A program made the translations under genes and the position numbers. A stretch of 64,000 nt of DNA, taken from NCBI RefSeq assembly GCF_000744095.1, contig NZ_JQLI01000008.1, positions 2,356,001 through 2,420,000 on the forward strand. The letters are read 5' to 3'. Positions 1-9,701 of the stretch are shown in pieces. The notes under the pieces were generated by a model. It was not told where the DNA came from and did not search any database. It saw only the letters and a program-made list of their open reading frames with translations. Every line of letters starts with the position of its first letter. The first letter of the stretch is position 1. Source of the stretch: Cupriavidus necator A5-1 (GTDB taxonomy: Bacteria; Pseudomonadota; Gammaproteobacteria; Burkholderiales; Burkholderiaceae).

Positions 1-118
1 GAAGCAGTATCCAGCGGATGGCCAGGCCGGGAGCTGATATTCCCAGCCAGACTGCGCATGAAATGGCGACTGGTAGCGTCAATGCGGCATCGCCGACATT
101 GCTGATTGCGTTCCACAT
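1..118 (-). CDS. PAP2-like membrane phosphatase, N-terminal part only
   Basis: Thirty-nine codons run from an ATG at 118 off the left edge. The peptide begins MWNAISNVGDAALTLPVAIS and continues as a hydrophobic segment ending in WILL. This opening (aromatic, then N-x-GD, then a membrane helix) is how many PAP2-superfamily inner-membrane phosphatases of Burkholderiales start. An AGAGA stretch a few bases before the ATG can serve as ribosome binding site. The catalytic KxxxxxxRP, SGH and HxxxxD motifs would lie outside the window, so the family call rests on the N-terminus alone. Confidence 0.45.
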   Translation of the reverse strand, partial: MWNAISNVGDAALTLPVAISCAVWLGISAPGLAIRWILL

Positions 119-296
119 GGTCTCTTTGGGGAGAGAAGATGCCGTAGCTTAGCGCAGCCAAAAGAAACTGCATTCAAAGCAATCGGCGGACCTGCTGCGG
201 TGGCGGCTGGGGCAAGCTGATGCAGCACGACGGCATATGCCGCGATGAAGCGCAGCAGTCAAGGCAAGATGGCAGCGGAGTCGCCGGGCGGCTTCT

Positions 297-617
297 TCAT
301 TTCGGAGCCTTTGGCTGCTGGAGTGTAGAACTGCCCGTGGACGGGTACAGAGATGGTGAACGCGGCTGGGAATTTGTCATTCCGCTTCTGTCAGACGATG
401 TGTCTCCAAACTGGGAGCCGCCTGCTGCGCCGCTATAGCGCTTTGCAATATCGGCGTTCACGCCACCCGCGGAGTAGCTTTGCATTTGGCCAGAGCCGTA
501 GCTGGCACCGCCGTACTGCGTGCCACCAGTCTGGCCGTGGCTGGCCACACCAAGACGCTGGCCGGCATGGGCGCCCCCAGCAACCAGCACGAGTATCAAG
601 AGGGATGGAAATTTCAT
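297..617 (-). CDS. small secreted Gly/Ser/Gln-rich protein
   Basis: A 106-residue protein. The ATG at 617 is chosen because a GGAG lies just upstream and because it yields a clean signal peptide, MKFPSLLILVLVAGGAHA, cleaved after AHA. The open frame extends further upstream but that part has no signal or family resemblance. The mature part is low-complexity, rich in Gly, Ser, Gln and Tyr, with no cysteine and no recognisable domain. It is probably periplasmic or extracellular. Function unknown. Confidence 0.55.
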   Translation of the reverse strand: MKFPSLLILVLVAGGAHAGQRLGVASHGQTGGTQYGGASYGSGQMQSYSAGGVNADIAKRYSGAAGGSQFGDTSSDRSGMTNSQPRSPSLYPSTGSSTLQQPKAPK

Positions 618-884
618 TTGCAGGCTCCGCTCATGAATGGGTGCGCACAGGCCTTGCCTTGAGCGGCCCACGCTCGAACCGCAAGTGTTTATTGTGCGCT
701 GCAACCTGATTCTACCGACTCGTCGGCTATGCCGATCCCTTCGAAATAGGGGATTCCAAGCGATTGCCCCGGACTCGAATGGCTCCCCACCGCGGCCATC
801 CCGAGGACTGAGCACCCGCCGCAGCCGTCCGTCGGGCTGCGCCTGCTTTCCGATCATTGATGCCGCGCCGGCCGCGCGGCGCAA

Positions 885-1435
885 TTAGAACGGCAGTGGG
901 CCCACCGCGGATTGCGGCGGCACCGGCGGGAACGCGATCAGTCCGGTCTGGCGCTGCAGCGCATAACGCACGTAGACGCCGGCATACCATTGGCGATAGT
1001 CTCGCGCGTTGTCGATGCCTACCAGGCCGCCCACATAGAGTTGCAGAGTTGCTGCGCCACCTGGTATTCGATCGAGCCGACCAGGTTGTAGGCCAGGCCG
1101 GTCGTGAACTGGCCCGGGTAGACTGCGCTGGTCGCGTTGGTCAGGCCCTTGCTGTTGGCCGTGGCCACCGCGGCATTGGCCGCCGACTGGGCCGCCGCGT
1201 CGGTGGGGAAGTAGTTGGAGTCATCCTCGCTGAACGCCTGCACCCCAAGCGCGCCGCGCACGTGGTAGGCCAGGCGCGCGGTGCGGCCCGACAGCGAGAG
1301 CGGCACCGTCACCGCGAAGTAGGTCTGCGGGCTGAAGTACCCGCCCTGGCCGAAGGTGAAGTAGCGCAGGTTCTCCGCATACCCCATCGAGGTAAAGTTC
1401 ACGCCGCTCAGCAGGCGCTGGTCCGGGGGACCGCG
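885..1435 (-). pseudogene. bcsC 3'-end relic (cellulose synthase operon protein C), frameshifted
   Basis: Two minus-strand frames together give the C-terminal beta-barrel domain of BcsC, the outer-membrane channel for cellulose export. The first frame carries LRYFTFGQGGYFSPQTYFAV and continues to VGSIEYQVAQQL. The second, shifted frame continues LYVGGLVGIDNARDYRQWYA and ends at a stop at 885-887. The shift comes from a perfect 8-bp tandem duplication (AGAGTTGC at 1037-1044 and 1045-1052); removing one copy restores QQLYVGG. Everything upstream of about 1435, including the TPR repeats of a full BcsC, is absent. No other bcs gene is in the window. Confidence 0.8.
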
Positions 1436-1444
1436 CCGGCCACC

Positions 1445-1600
1445 GTCACGGAGATCGCTCAGTTCGAACGAACAGCCTTTGATGCCGGATCGCTGCAGCT
1501 GCATCTGGTGGAAGCGAAAGCAGCAACTGCACACGCTGTTTGCCTTGAGCAATCTGTGGATGATTGCGCCATCGACTTCAGCCAGGTGCCAAGCGGTAAA
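1445..1600 (+). pseudogene. probable IS5-family transposase C-terminal relic
   Basis: The plus-strand frame around 1500-1565 reads KQQLHTLFALSNLWM, close to the conserved end of IS5-type transposases in Ralstonia and relatives, which finish with a similar LFALSNLWM stretch. No upstream DDE region, no inverted repeats and no target duplication are visible. It abuts the point where bcsC homology breaks off, so an IS-mediated deletion may have removed the rest of bcsC. The assignment rests on one short motif recalled from the family. Confidence 0.4.
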
Positions 1601-1792
1601 TGCGCCGGGATTCTGGCTGCCCTCGCTCGCACCGAATCTCGCGTCGATTCAGGTGGAATCGCTCATCGAATTCACTTGGCCACGCTCACACGATCAACTC
1701 GGCGGCGCCGGCTTTCTAGCCATCCTTGCAACAACGCCTCCTCCTCACCTGGCGTCGGCGAGGAGAGGCAGGCAGTGATGCAGCTTACTGTT
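1600..1792. other. gap without a recognisable gene
   Basis: Between the IS5-like relic and the 3' end of the Asp-box protein no frame has a convincing start, ribosome site or family resemblance. Confidence 0.5.
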
Positions 1793-3235
1793 TTACGGAG
1801 CAACCACGAACACATCTGTGCGATTCGCCGTATTGCCTGAGTTCGCCTGGACAAAGAAGGGCACAAAGGCATTTCCCATTGTCGCCAACCCTTCATAGTC
1901 GCCGACAAAGAAGCCCGATGCCGCCGGCGCCGTCTTCATATCGAAGGGACCGGCCAGATGCACTTCGCCGCCGAAGGAAAGGCCCCCGTTGCCCGAGGTG
2001 GTGAGCCAGTAGTCCGTCGGCAGCGTGGTGGTGTTGCCGGTGGCCAGGTTGCGGAAATCGTAGTAGGTAACAGCAACGATTCCGGCAGAATTGACTCGCA
2101 CGGACGGCGTGAATGCGGGACGTCCGGTAGGCGTATTGACGCGAATCGGAGTGCTCCAGGTCTGGCCGCCGTCGCGTGATGTCGACATGGCGATCTCATC
2201 GTACAGCCCGCCATTGAAGCGCGAATCCTGCCACACCACGTAGAGTTGCCCGGTTGCCGGGTCGATGGCGGGCTCGGGAATGATGTCCCCGGTGCGCACT
2301 GCTTCGCCGGTATTGGGATCCGTCACCCCCACCGTGCGCATGTCGGCGATGACGTCAGGCTTGGTCCAGGTGGCGCCATCGTCGGTCGACATGACGAACG
2401 CGACCTTGGACGCAGTGATATTGAAGGGCGGCCTGATGAGGTTGAAGAAGTTGTAGAGCGTGCCGGTCTGCGAGTTGACCACGATCTGGTTTCCAATAGT
2501 CTGCTGCCGCGAAGGGGTGTTCACGATCACTTTCGGCGGGCTCCAGGTCAGGCCGCCGTCGACAGTCTTGGAGAACAGCGCGGGTCCGCGGAAGGCGGCC
2601 GTGTGCAAATTGGCATACGGATTGGCATTCGGCTGCTCGAGACGGTCCCATACGGCGTAGGCAACGCCAGGGGTAACCGGATTGGCCGTCACGGATTCCT
2701 TGTCGTTGAAGAACTGCGAAGAGGGTTCGTTATCCGCAATGATGACACTTAGGTTTTGCCAACTCTTGCCGCCATCGCGCGAGACCGCGGCGCCGACCGC
2801 GTTGCTGTTGTTGGAGCGGTTGAACGAAATCGAGATCGCATAGGCGGTGCCGTCGGGCCCGATCGACACCCAGGGGTCGGAGGCGCGCTCGTAACCGAGC
2901 CCGCCGGCGCAGGCACTGAACGGCAGGACCGTCTGCGTCCAGGTCTTGCCGCCATCGAAGGAGGAACCGGCAACCAGACCACGTGCGCCGCCATCCGACC
3001 AGCGGTCCTGCTGCCACACGCCAATGAAATTGGTGGGGTTGGCGGGATTGATGGCCAGATAAGGTTCGACCTCTGCATTCAAATAATTTATACCGGTGCC
3101 GCCGCCAACGGTGCATCCGGCAAATGGGCTGGGGCCGGAAACCAGCGTGGCCGCCTGGCTGGGGGGGCTGACCGTCAAGGCTGCGCAGAGCGCGGTTCCG
3201 GCCAGCAACGGGATAAGCTTGTTATTGCAATGCAT
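1793..3235 (-). CDS. secreted Asp-box (BNR-repeat, sialidase-fold) protein
   Basis: A 480-residue protein with an N-terminal signal peptide (MHCNNKLIPLLAGTALCAAL, cleaved near SQA). It carries six Asp-box-like motifs of the S-x-D-x-G-x-T-W type: SFDGGKTW, SRDGGKSW, TVDGGLTW, STDDGATW, SRDGGQTW and a degenerate SGNGGLSF. Such repeats mark the six-bladed propeller of sialidases and many non-sialidase glycan-binding proteins. I do not see the arginine triad of true sialidases clearly, so substrate and activity are open. The ATG at 3235 is preferred over a TTG 15 bases upstream because GGAGGAGG lies at good spacing. It is single, and divergent from the HiPIP gene. Confidence 0.8.
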   Translation of the reverse strand: MHCNNKLIPLLAGTALCAALTVSPPSQAATLVSGPSPFAGCTVGGGTGINYLNAEVEPYLAINPANPTNFIGVWQQDRWSDGGARGLVAGSSFDGGKTWTQTVLPFSACAGGLGYERASDPWVSIGPDGTAYAISISFNRSNNSNAVGAAVSRDGGKSWQNLSVIIADNEPSSQFFNDKESVTANPVTPGVAYAVWDRLEQPNANPYANLHTAAFRGPALFSKTVDGGLTWSPPKVIVNTPSRQQTIGNQIVVNSQTGTLYNFFNLIRPPFNITASKVAFVMSTDDGATWTKPDVIADMRTVGVTDPNTGEAVRTGDIIPEPAIDPATGQLYVVWQDSRFNGGLYDEIAMSTSRDGGQTWSTPIRVNTPTGRPAFTPSVRVNSAGIVAVTYYDFRNLATGNTTTLPTDYWLTTSGNGGLSFGGEVHLAGPFDMKTAPAASGFFVGDYEGLATMGNAFVPFFVQANSGNTANRTDVFVVAP

Positions 3236-3647
3236 GAGGACCTCCTCCAATTGCAGACGGCTCGCCTCAGCTTAGGCAACTTGTCTCGTTGGCAAGATGA
3301 CGAATTGTTAATTCTGTATGAGACCTGGCTTTTTAACCTCCGGCTTACAAGTGGTGCTTTCCTGATCCATGTTTCGGCTGGGGCAAGGCGATGGCATGGA
3401 ATGGGGCATATGCCACCCGCGCGGCACGGCGTTCATGCAGTGCAGTTTGCCGCCGCGGCGCTGTCCGCGGGGGTGGCGGACGCTGGGTTATGCCGGTCGC
3501 AGCGGCTTCCGCTGCACTTTTCGGTTCGAGGCAAAGCGTGCCTCAGGCTTGTGTTTGCCGCTCGAACGTCTAGCGTGAAAAGATGGGAGCTTATGCCGTC
3601 GGGGCGAATACAAGCCGACCAACAATGGCTTGACTGGAGGTGCTGCG
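3236..3647. promoter_or_regulatory. divergent intergenic region
   Basis: About 410 bases separate the Asp-box gene (leftward) and the HiPIP gene (rightward). It should contain both promoters. It includes a locally AT-rich stretch near 3290-3360, but no site I can assign. Short open frames here lack ribosome sites. Confidence 0.4.
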
Positions 3648-3962
3648 ATGACTACTCGACGAACATTTTTGAAGGGTATATCGGGCCTTGTAGCGGCCGC
3701 AGTGGGTGGCATCGAGTCCCCGGCAAATGCACAAGCGGGGAAGCTTGACGAGAACGATCCACAAGCCGTCTCACTAGGATATAAGCACGAAACAACGAAG
3801 GTCGATAAGGCTAAATTTCCAAAGCACGAGGCGAGCCAGAAGTGCAGCAACTGCCAATTGTTTCAAGGAAAAGCCAGCGACGCGTGGGGACCCTGTCCCA
3901 TTTTCGGTAGTAAGCAGGTCGCAGCAAACGGTTGGTGCAACTCTTATGTGAAAAAGGTTTGA
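3648..3962 (+). CDS. high-potential iron-sulfur protein (HiPIP), Tat-exported
   Basis: A 104-residue protein with a twin-arginine signal (TTRRTFLKG) and a hydrophobic stretch ending ANAQA. The mature part has the four cysteines expected of a HiPIP, C66, C69, C83 and C97, spaced CxxC-x13-C-x13-C. These would bind one [4Fe-4S] cluster that cycles between the 2+ and 3+ states. The protein is a periplasmic one-electron carrier that folds with its cluster before Tat export. GGAGGTG precedes the ATG at 3648 at good spacing; an upstream in-frame start would place residues before the Tat motif. No partner oxidoreductase is adjacent. Confidence 0.92.
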   Translation: MTTRRTFLKGISGLVAAAVGGIESPANAQAGKLDENDPQAVSLGYKHETTKVDKAKFPKHEASQKCSNCQLFQGKASDAWGPCPIFGSKQVAANGWCNSYVKKV

Positions 3963-4018
3963 AAAATCTAAGACGCCTCTATCTCTAAGCGCGCTATCTC
4001 ACATGAAAGGAGACAGCA

Positions 4019-4300
4019 ATGAAAAAGCTAGCCTTCCTCGCCGCCCTTTCGCTTACGGCTGTTGCGGCTTGGGCCCAGGGCGGCCGCTACGGCTCCCCTC
4101 CAACACCAGGGACTGACACTGGCAGGCGCGCAGAGCCGTCTGGGCAGGCCGCCAGCGGTGCCTCCGGCGAGAGCGCCAAAAAGGACAAGAGCGCAGCTCA
4201 CGGCGATGTTGACCGTAATATGGGGCGTGCAGGCGGCCAAGGCGCTTCGGCCGCGGCCACGCGTAGCCACCCTGCGTCGGCCCCCAAGAGCCAGCCCTGA
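4019..4300 (+). CDS. small secreted low-complexity protein
   Basis: A 93-residue product that starts with a signal peptide (MKKLAFLAALSLTAVAAWAQ), with AAAGGAGA directly before the ATG. The mature part is rich in Gly, Ala, Ser, Pro and Lys, and likely disordered. No domain is recognised. It follows the HiPIP gene by 56 bases on the same strand and may be co-transcribed. Confidence 0.6.
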   Translation: MKKLAFLAALSLTAVAAWAQGGRYGSPPTPGTDTGRRAEPSGQAASGASGESAKKDKSAAHGDVDRNMGRAGGQGASAAATRSHPASAPKSQP

Positions 4301-4838
4301 CCTGCGGAGGAGAGGGGCGGTGCAATCAGAACCGCCTTCTTGCCACTTCGAATCAAGGTCTCCGACCGGTAGGCCATCACTGTGGCCGACGGGCTGCTAT
4401 GCTGACTCGACCGGGCTGGACAAGTGCTGCAGACGTTGCGTCAGTAGAGAAAATGTCGGTGCGGACTCCTCCGGGCGCAGTTGCTCGTTGATTTGGCCGT
4501 GCAGAAGGAGGGCGCCTCAGCGGCCCGATTCACTGTCAAATTTTATTGAACATTTTGTCAATTTGAATCGGGATTGTATAGCGGTGTTATCCAAGCAAGA
4601 ATGCTAGGCTGACCGCGATGGGACCAGCCCACGCCCGAGGAAGCTTCCGTTTCCTTCGGTCGACCATCAGCGGCGGTGCAATGAGGTCTTCGTCGCCGCT
4701 GCCAACATCCGCGAGTCCGGCACGCCGCATGTAGGGCGTTGCGCTGCAGCAGCCAACCGGCATCGCGTGGCGCCAGCCCGATAGGCTACGATTTTTCACA
4801 GACGGCTCGTGCCTCGAAACAGCCCATGGAGACAAACA
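4301..4838. other. 540-base gap before the CoA-transferase gene
   Basis: No gene is supported here. It contains an AT-rich patch at 4532-4575 in which TGTCAA occurs twice, at 4534-4539 and 4556-4561 (22 bases apart, about two helical turns), with TTGAACA between them at 4546-4552. This could be an operator, but it lies some 280 bases from the next start codon. Confidence 0.35.
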
Positions 4839-6086
4839 ATGCAGACGCCTGACCAATCCCAAGGCATCGACTTCCCGCTTGAGGGCGTGCGCGTACTCGA
4901 CCTGTCGCGTGTGTTTGCGGGACCGCTGTGTGGCCAGGTCCTGGCCGATTTCGGCGCCGACGTGGTCAAGGTGGAACACCCCGGCCGCGGCGACGACACG
5001 CGCGACTGGGGCATGCGCATCGGCAAGACCGAGACGACCTACTACAACAGCATGAACCGCAACAAGCGGTCCATCACGCTGGATCTGCAGAGCAAGGAAG
5101 GCGTGCAGATTGTCTACGACCTGCTGCCGCAGTTCGACGTGGTCATCCACAATTTCAAGACCGGCGGGGCCGAGAAGCTCGGCCTCGGCTACGAACAGCT
5201 CAAGGCCATCAGGCCCGACCTGATCTACTGCGCGGTTTCCGGCTACAACAGCAGCGGCCCCGAGGCCAAGCGTCCCGGCTACGACCTGGTGATCCAGGGA
5301 GAGGCCGGGCTCATGGCGCTCAACGGCGAAGCCGACACGCCGCCGCTGAAGTTCGGCGTGGCGGTGGTGGACCTGATGACCGGCATGTATGCCGCGCAGG
5401 CGGTGCTGGCGGCCCTGTTCCGCCGCGAGCGCAAGGGCAGGGGCCAGCTGATCGAGATGGCGCTGTACGACTGCGGGCTGATGGTCACCGGCTATTACGG
5501 CCTGGACGCCATGCTGCTCGGACGCGACCCCGCACGCTATGGCAATGCCCATCCGTCGATCGTGCCCTATGGCATGTTCGAGGCCGCCGATGGCCCGCTG
5601 ATCATCGCCGTGGGTAACAACAGCCAGTTCGACAAGTTCTGCCGCCAGGTCATCGAGCGTCCGGACATCGTCGAGGACCCGCGCTATGCCACCAATGTGG
5701 AGCGCGCCAGGAACCGCGAGACGTTGACCCCGCTGATCACGGGCCTGATCCGCGGCTTTGCGCGCGACCTGCTGCTGGAGCGCATGACGGCCTGCGGCAT
5801 TCCCTGCGGCAAGGTGGCGGGACTGCACGAGGCCTTGACCAGCGAGCGGACCCGCGAGGGCGGCCTGCTGCGCGAGATGCCCCATCCCGTTGCAGGCAGC
5901 ACGCATGTGTTCGCGCCCCCTTACCGCCTGGATGGCCAGCGCCTGCCGATCCGCAATGCGCCGCCGACGCTGGGCGAGGGCACGCGGGCGGTGCTGCAGA
6001 GCCTGCTGCAGATGAGCGATGACCAGCTGCAGGCACTGCAGGCCCGCGGCGTGCTGACGCTGCCCGAGGCACCGCAGAACGCCTGA
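4839..6086 (+). CDS. class III (CaiB/BaiF) acyl-CoA transferase
   Basis: A 415-residue enzyme of the CaiB/BaiF family, the usual length. These transfer CoA between acyl-CoA and a free carboxylic acid through an aspartyl-CoA thioester. N-terminal hallmarks are VRVLDLSRVFAGP and FGADVVKVEHPGRGD; the likely catalytic aspartate is D178 in VVDLMTG. The ATG at 4839 follows GGAGAC and is preferred over an upstream in-frame start at 4809. The next gene on the strand is a Bug receptor, a frequent pairing in Burkholderiales, suggesting uptake and activation of an organic acid. The substrate cannot be told from sequence. Confidence 0.9.
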   Translation: MQTPDQSQGIDFPLEGVRVLDLSRVFAGPLCGQVLADFGADVVKVEHPGRGDDTRDWGMRIGKTETTYYNSMNRNKRSITLDLQSKEGVQIVYDLLPQFDVVIHNFKTGGAEKLGLGYEQLKAIRPDLIYCAVSGYNSSGPEAKRPGYDLVIQGEAGLMALNGEADTPPLKFGVAVVDLMTGMYAAQAVLAALFRRERKGRGQLIEMALYDCGLMVTGYYGLDAMLLGRDPARYGNAHPSIVPYGMFEAADGPLIIAVGNNSQFDKFCRQVIERPDIVEDPRYATNVERARNRETLTPLITGLIRGFARDLLLERMTACGIPCGKVAGLHEALTSERTREGGLLREMPHPVAGSTHVFAPPYRLDGQRLPIRNAPPTLGEGTRAVLQSLLQMSDDQLQALQARGVLTLPEAPQNA

Positions 6087-6209
6087 GCATTCGCGCCGCG
6101 CGGACGCACATGGACGTCCGCGCAACCCCGCCCGGCAAGGGGGGCCTTGGGTTCCCTTGCACTGATTCAACCTGGAACAACAAACGTGCGCACTCGAAAT
6201 TTCACCCGT

Positions 6210-7187
6210 ATGGTCCACTCCCGGCGTCGTGCCATTCTGGCCCTGGTCGCAGCGCCGCTGCTCGTCGGCAGCGCTTTCGCGCAATCCTGGCCAAGCAAGC
6301 CGATCAAGCTCGTCGTGCCGTTCCCGCCGGGCGGGCCCACGGATACTGCGTCGCGCATCGTCGGCCAGAAGTTGGGCGAGCGCCTCAAGCAGCCGGTGGT
6401 GGTGGAGAACCGCGCCGGTGCATCGGGTTCCATCGCTGCCGCCCAGGTGGCCAAGAGCGCGCCCGACGGCTACACGCTGATGATGCTGGCCACGCCCACA
6501 CTGCTGGCGCCGCACCTGTACAAGAAGGCGGGCTACGACACGACCAAGGACTTCACGCCCGTAGCCACCGTCTATGACCTGCCGATCGTGGTGGTGGTCA
6601 ACCCGACGCTGCTGCCCAACGTGACGGACCTGCCCAAGTTGATCGCACAGGCCAAGGCGCAGCCGGGCAAGCTCAACTACACCAGCTCCGGCGCGGGCAG
6701 CTTCGGCCACCTGAGCATGGAACTGCTCAAGCAGATCGGCGGCTTCGAGATGCAGCATGTGCCCTATAAGGGCGGCGTGCCCGCGATCAGCGACACCATC
6801 GGTGGCCAGGTCCCGATCATGTACGCCGACCTCGTCGCCGCGCTGCCGCACATCCAGGCGGGCAAGCTGCGTGCCATCGCGGTCGGCTCGCCGCAGCGCG
6901 TCCGCATGCTGCCCGACGTCAAGACCATTGCCGAGCAAGGCTTCAAGGGCTACGACGCCGTTTCCTGGGGCGGCCTGCTGGCGCCGCCGGGCACGCCCAA
7001 AGAGGTGGTGGACCGCATCTCTGGCGAAGTCGGCAAGATCCTGGCCGACAAGGAAGTCCAGGACAAATTGCTGAAGGCCGGTGCCATTGCCAACTACCAG
7101 GCGCCGGCGCAGATGGGCCAGCGCATCCAGCAGGACTATGCCAAGTGGGGCAAGGTGATCCGCGACAAAGGCATCGCGGTCGAGTAA
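6210..7187 (+). CDS. Bug/TctC-family periplasmic solute receptor
   Basis: A protein of about 325 residues. The signal peptide MVHSRRRAILALVAAPLLVG ends near FAQ, and the mature part opens with WPSKPIKLVVPFPPGGPTD, the classic TctC/Bug start. Such receptors bind carboxylates such as tricarboxylates, amino acids or aromatic acids, and may serve a TctAB transporter encoded elsewhere or act as orphan sensors. The start is uncertain: the ATG at 6210 gives a good signal peptide but a weak ribosome site, and a GTG at 6186 is an alternative. It follows the CoA-transferase by 123 bases and likely shares its function. Confidence 0.9.
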   Translation: MVHSRRRAILALVAAPLLVGSAFAQSWPSKPIKLVVPFPPGGPTDTASRIVGQKLGERLKQPVVVENRAGASGSIAAAQVAKSAPDGYTLMMLATPTLLAPHLYKKAGYDTTKDFTPVATVYDLPIVVVVNPTLLPNVTDLPKLIAQAKAQPGKLNYTSSGAGSFGHLSMELLKQIGGFEMQHVPYKGGVPAISDTIGGQVPIMYADLVAALPHIQAGKLRAIAVGSPQRVRMLPDVKTIAEQGFKGYDAVSWGGLLAPPGTPKEVVDRISGEVGKILADKEVQDKLLKAGAIANYQAPAQMGQRIQQDYAKWGKVIRDKGIAVE

Positions 7188-7198
7188 GCGCCAGCAAG

Positions 7199-7225
7199 CC
7201 GGGCACGCTGCAACGGCGTGCCCGG
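7199..7225 (+). terminator. stem-loop after the Bug receptor gene
   Basis: A perfect 10-bp inverted repeat (CCGGGCACGC at 7199-7208 and its complement at 7216-7225) with a 7-base loop lies 12 bases after the stop codon. There is no T-run after it, so it may be a Rho-assisted or mRNA-stabilising hairpin. Confidence 0.5.
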
Positions 7226-7319
7226 TGCACACAATCCCGGGGCGGTCAGCGACCCGGCCCGCGCTCCAGGACCTGTCTCCGCTAAAATCGACCAGAAGCG
7301 GTTCCCCAAGGTTAATAGC

Positions 7320-9689
7320 GTGGCACTTCAGCAGGGTTTCATCCTGACCCGACATTGGCGCGATACGCCGGCTGGCACCGAGGTCGAGGTCTGGCTGGCT
7401 ACCGATGATGGGCCACGCCGGCTGCACCTGTCCTGCCAGCCGTCCATTGCGTTTATTCCCGAGGCACAGCGTGAGCGCGCCGAGGCGCTATTGCGCCGCG
7501 AGCGCGATGTCGAGCTGCGCCCGCTCAAGCTTCAGGATTTCCAGCGCAGGCCCGTACTGGGCCTGTACTGCCAGCAGCATCGGCAACTGATCCAGCTCGG
7601 CCGCTCTCTGCGCGACGCCGGCGTGGATGTCTACGAAGCCGATATCCGCCCGCCCGAGCGCTACCTGATGGAGCGCTTCATCACCGCCCCGGTCTGGTTC
7701 GACGGTGAGCCGGATGCCAGCGGCGTCGTGCTGCGCAATGCCCAGATGAAGCCCGCGCAGGACTACCGGCCCACGCTACGCCTGGTCTCGCTCGATATCG
7801 AAACCAACGCGTTCGGCGAACTCTATTCGATTGCCCTCGAAGGCTGCGGTCAGCGCCAGGTCTACATGTTGGGCACGGCGCCGCAGACGCCCACCGAGGT
7901 CGATTTCTCGCTCGAATACTGCGCAACACGGCCCGGGTTGCTGGAAAAGTTGAACCAGTGGCTGGCCGATCACGACCCCGACGCGATTATTGGCTGGAAT
8001 CTGATCCAGTTCGACCTGCGCGTGTTGCACGAGCATGCACGCCAGTTCCAGATTCCGCTGCGCCTCGGCCGGGGCGGTGCCGAAATGGAATGGCGCGAGC
8101 ACAACGCCCAGCAGCACTATTTCGCCAGCGCACCAGGCCGGTTGATCATCGACGGCATCGAGGCGCTGCGTTCCGCCACGTGGAGCTTCCCGTCGTTCAG
8201 CCTCGAATCGGTGGCACAGACGCTGCTGGGCGAAGGCAAGGCGATCGACAACCCGTACGACCGCATGGCCGCCATCGACCGCCTGTTCGAGCAGGACAAG
8301 CCGGCGCTGGCCCGCTATAACCTGCGCGATTGCGAACTGGTAACGCGGATTTTCGAGAAAACCGAGCTGTTGCCATTCCTGCTGGAGCGCGCCACGGTCA
8401 CGGGCCTGCCGGCCGACCGCAGCGGTGGTTCGGTGGCTGCCTTCACGCATCTCTACATGCCGCTGATGCACCGCCAGGGGTATGTAGCGCCCAACCTCGG
8501 CGAGAAGGCACCGGAGGCAAGCCCCGGCGGCTTTGTCATGGATTCGCGGCCGGGGCTGTACGAATCGGTGCTCGTGCTGGACTACAAGAGCCTCTATCCG
8601 TCGATCATCCGTACCTTTCTGATCGACCCGGTCGGCCTGGTCGAGGGTCTGGCGCATCCCGACGATGCCGATTCGGTACCTGGCTTCCGCGGTGCGCGGT
8701 TTTCCAGGACGAAGCACTGCCTGCCGGCGATCGTCGCCAGGGTCTGGCAAGGCCGTGAGGCCGCCAAGCGTGAGCGGAACAAGCCGCTCGCTCAAGCGCT
8801 CAAGATCATCATGAACGCGTTCTACGGCGTGCTCGGGTCCAGCGGTTGCCGGTTCTTCGATCCGCGACTGGCGTCGTCGATCACAATGCGCGGACACGAA
8901 ATCATGCGACAGACCCGGGCGCTGATCGAGGCCCGCGGCTACGAGGTGATCTATGGCGACACGGATTCCACGTTCGTCTGGCTGCGCCGCGCCCGGACGG
9001 AAGCCGATGCGGACCAGATCGGCCGCAGCCTCGTCGCGTACGTCAATGACTGGTGGCGCGACCACCTCTGGCAGACCTATGGCCTGGAAAGCGCGCTCGA
9101 ACTCCAGTTCGAAACCCACTTTCGACGCTTCCTGATGCCGACGATCCGCGGTGCGGACCTCGGCAGCAAGAAACGCTATGCGGGTCAGGTCGAACGGCCG
9201 GATGGCAAGGTCGAGATGGTGTTCAAGGGTCTCGAGACGGTGCGTACGGACTGGTCGCCGCTTGCCCAGCGGTTCCAGCAGACCCTCTACGAGAAAATCT
9301 TCAACCGGGAGCCGTACGAAGATTATGTGAGGGACATCGTGCGTCGCACGCTGGCCGGCGAGCTCGACGAGCAACTGGTTTACCGCAAGCGGCTGCGCCG
9401 CAAGCTCGATGAATACCAGCGCAACGTGCCGCCGCACGTCCGGGCCGCCCGCATCGCCGATGCCTATAACGAGCGCCAGGGGCGCCCGCGCCAGTATCAG
9501 CACGGCGGCTGGATCAGCTATGTGATGACGGTGGCGGGGCCGGAGCCACTCGAAACCCGCGCGGCGCCGATCGACTACAGCCATTACGTCACCAAGCAGC
9601 TCCAGCCGATTGCCGATGCCATTCTGCCGTTCCTGGACGACGATTTCGAAACGCTGTTAACTGGCCAGATGGCGCTGTTCCCGCAATAG
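7320..9689 (+). CDS. polB: DNA polymerase II (family B)
   Basis: A 789-residue family B polymerase that aligns along its whole length with Escherichia coli Pol II, from [12 protein letters not shown] at the N-terminus to the end. Visible motifs are the 3'-5' exonuclease Exo I (SLDIETN, near residue 158), [13 protein letters not shown] (motif A) and YGDTDSTF (motif C, near residue 544). It is a damage-inducible repair and translesion polymerase in E. coli; here no LexA box was identified. The GTG at 7320 is chosen because protein similarity begins there; the 34 extra codons upstream have none. It converges with the HisN-like gene downstream. Confidence 0.96.
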   Translation: MALQQGFILTRHWRDTPAGTEVEVWLATDDGPRRLHLSCQPSIAFIPEAQRERAEALLRRERDVELRPLKLQDFQRRPVLGLYCQQHRQLIQLGRSLRDAGVDVYEADIRPPERYLMERFITAPVWFDGEPDASGVVLRNAQMKPAQDYRPTLRLVSLDIETNAFGELYSIALEGCGQRQVYMLGTAPQTPTEVDFSLEYCATRPGLLEKLNQWLADHDPDAIIGWNLIQFDLRVLHEHARQFQIPLRLGRGGAEMEWREHNAQQHYFASAPGRLIIDGIEALRSATWSFPSFSLESVAQTLLGEGKAIDNPYDRMAAIDRLFEQDKPALARYNLRDCELVTRIFEKTELLPFLLERATVTGLPADRSGGSVAAFTHLYMPLMHRQGYVAPNLGEKAPEASPGGFVMDSRPGLYESVLVLDYKSLYPSIIRTFLIDPVGLVEGLAHPDDADSVPGFRGARFSRTKHCLPAIVARVWQGREAAKRERNKPLAQALKIIMNAFYGVLGSSGCRFFDPRLASSITMRGHEIMRQTRALIEARGYEVIYGDTDSTFVWLRRARTEADADQIGRSLVAYVNDWWRDHLWQTYGLESALELQFETHFRRFLMPTIRGADLGSKKRYAGQVERPDGKVEMVFKGLETVRTDWSPLAQRFQQTLYEKIFNREPYEDYVRDIVRRTLAGELDEQLVYRKRLRRKLDEYQRNVPPHVRAARIADAYNERQGRPRQYQHGGWISYVMTVAGPEPLETRAAPIDYSHYVTKQLQPIADAILPFLDDDFETLLTGQMALFPQ

Positions 9690-9701
9690 CTCGGGCATGG
9701 C

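Noticed and set aside
4587-7427. A 946-codon minus-strand frame opposite the CoA-transferase and Bug receptor
   Set aside because: Shadow frame; it crosses two genes, a stem-loop and their gap, and has low-complexity His/Arg/Gln content.
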